A stretch of DNA of 64,000 nt from Variovorax sp. EL159 (GTDB lineage: Bacteria > Pseudomonadota > Gammaproteobacteria > Burkholderiales > Burkholderiaceae_C): contig NZ_FMUJ01000004.1 in the NCBI RefSeq assembly GCF_900100965.1, positions 1 to 64,000 of the forward strand, in the 5' to 3' direction. How positions within the stretch are numbered: the stretch's first letter is position 1; each line of letters opens with the position of its first letter. Below are positions 63,548 to 64,000 of this stretch, piece after piece. The notes beneath the pieces were generated by a model that saw nothing but the letters and a program-made list of their open reading frames with translations, was not told the origin of the DNA and searched no databases. The position numbers and the translations under genes were made by a program.

Positions 63548-64000
63548 ATGGACGACAAACTCGACACCCGCCGCGTGCGCTACTTCATCCAGGTGCTCGA
63601 AAGCGGCTCGGTGCGCGGCGCCGCCGACGTGCTCGACATGGACCCTTCCGCCGTCAGCCGCGCCATCGGCATTCTTGAAAAGGAATGCGGCGTGCCGCTG
63701 CTGGAGCGCCACGGCCGCGGCGTGGTGCCCACCGACGCGGGCCAGATGCTGGCCGGCTACGTGCGGCGCCAGCAGAACCAGAAGCAGCACCTGCTGGCGC
63801 AGATGGACAGCATCCGCAAGATCGAGCGCGGCCACATCGACATCGTGGCGGGCGAAGGCTATGTCGACTGGTTGATGCGCCACAGCCTGCGCGACTTCAT
63901 GACCACGCATCCGAAGATCACCATCGACCTGGACGTGGCCAGCACCGACGAGATCGTGCGGCGCATCGTCGAGGAGCGCGCCCACATCGGCATGCTGTTC
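63548..64000 (+). CDS. LysR-family regulator (3' end cut by the window)
   Basis: 151 residues visible. Helix-turn-helix SGSVRGAADVLDMDPSAVSR at about residues 19-38, then AIGILEKECGVPLLERHG and the start of the effector domain (HIDIVAGEGYVDWLM). The frame is open to the last base. It is divergent from the DUF3100/M20/serine-deaminase set and is its likely regulator. Confidence 0.88.
   Translation, partial: MDDKLDTRRVRYFIQVLESGSVRGAADVLDMDPSAVSRAIGILEKECGVPLLERHGRGVVPTDAGQMLAGYVRRQQNQKQHLLAQMDSIRKIERGHIDIVAGEGYVDWLMRHSLRDFMTTHPKITIDLDVASTDEIVRRIVEERAHIGMLF

Overview
The window is a GC-rich chromosomal stretch from a Comamonadaceae beta-proteobacterium, most likely Variovorax or a close relative. 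The evidence is the codon bias, the many LysR regulators, Bug/TTT solute receptors and branched-chain-type ABC transporters, and an AmiE/AmiC/AmiR set close to that of Pseudomonas. There is no replication origin, plasmid gene, insertion sequence, tRNA or CRISPR array. The genus is inferred, not proven.

Layout. 1-520 is the upstream control region of an rRNA operon that runs off the left edge on the minus strand: a boxA-like leader and four evenly built tandem promoters. 862-6798 holds a small membrane protein, a LysR gene flanked by two similar palindromes, a metallophosphoesterase, a Tat-exported amidase, and TetR and GntR regulators. 7085-14910 is a GntR-linked catabolic operon: Rieske oxygenase, glutamine-synthetase-like ligase, [2Fe-2S] ferredoxin and a full branched-chain-type ABC importer. 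15180-22441 carries an orphan binding protein, a diheme cytochrome c peroxidase coupled to a lipoprotein phosphoesterase, a cardiolipin-synthase-like lipoprotein and a SpmA/SpmB-like fusion protein.

22928-27512 is a small accessory island: an unknown 89-aa gene between two hairpins, a broken endonuclease gene, and an OLD-family nuclease plus UvrD-like helicase pair that looks like a Gabija anti-phage system. 28007-36505 holds an alkylsulfatase with a divergent LysR gene, a flavin reductase, a BON protein, a drug/metabolite transporter, glutaminase, a sugar-epimerase-like protein and another LysR gene.

36506-48471 is the most interesting region: an aliphatic-amide operon. A Urt-type ABC importer (binding protein, two permeases, two ATPases) brings amides in; AmiE hydrolyses them; an alpha/beta hydrolase and a MoxR-type AAA/VWA pair follow; AmiC (cytosolic amide sensor) and AmiR (ANTAR antiterminator) close it. 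The leader contains a strong intrinsic terminator preceded by two hairpins that fit the ANTAR target design, the second of which excludes the terminator. The last gene therefore probably switches the first ones on by antitermination.

48490-51792 has a LysR gene, a DUF1127 peptide and two poorly known proteins. 51793-57965 is a LacI-type regulator with two near-palindromic operators and an aromatic catabolic operon (intradiol dioxygenase, SDR, BKACE, quinone-oxidoreductase-like, cupin, TTT receptor). 57952-63432 (minus) carries a uracil-DNA-glycosylase-family protein, a PEP-mutase/isocitrate-lyase-family enzyme, L-serine deaminase, an M20 amidohydrolase and a DUF3100 membrane protein. A LysR gene diverges from the last and is cut by the right edge.

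A dispersed intergenic repeat of about 95-150 bp occurs five times (14952, 22455, 27879, 47511, 47621). Its arms are conserved and its central small stem changes in a compensating way.
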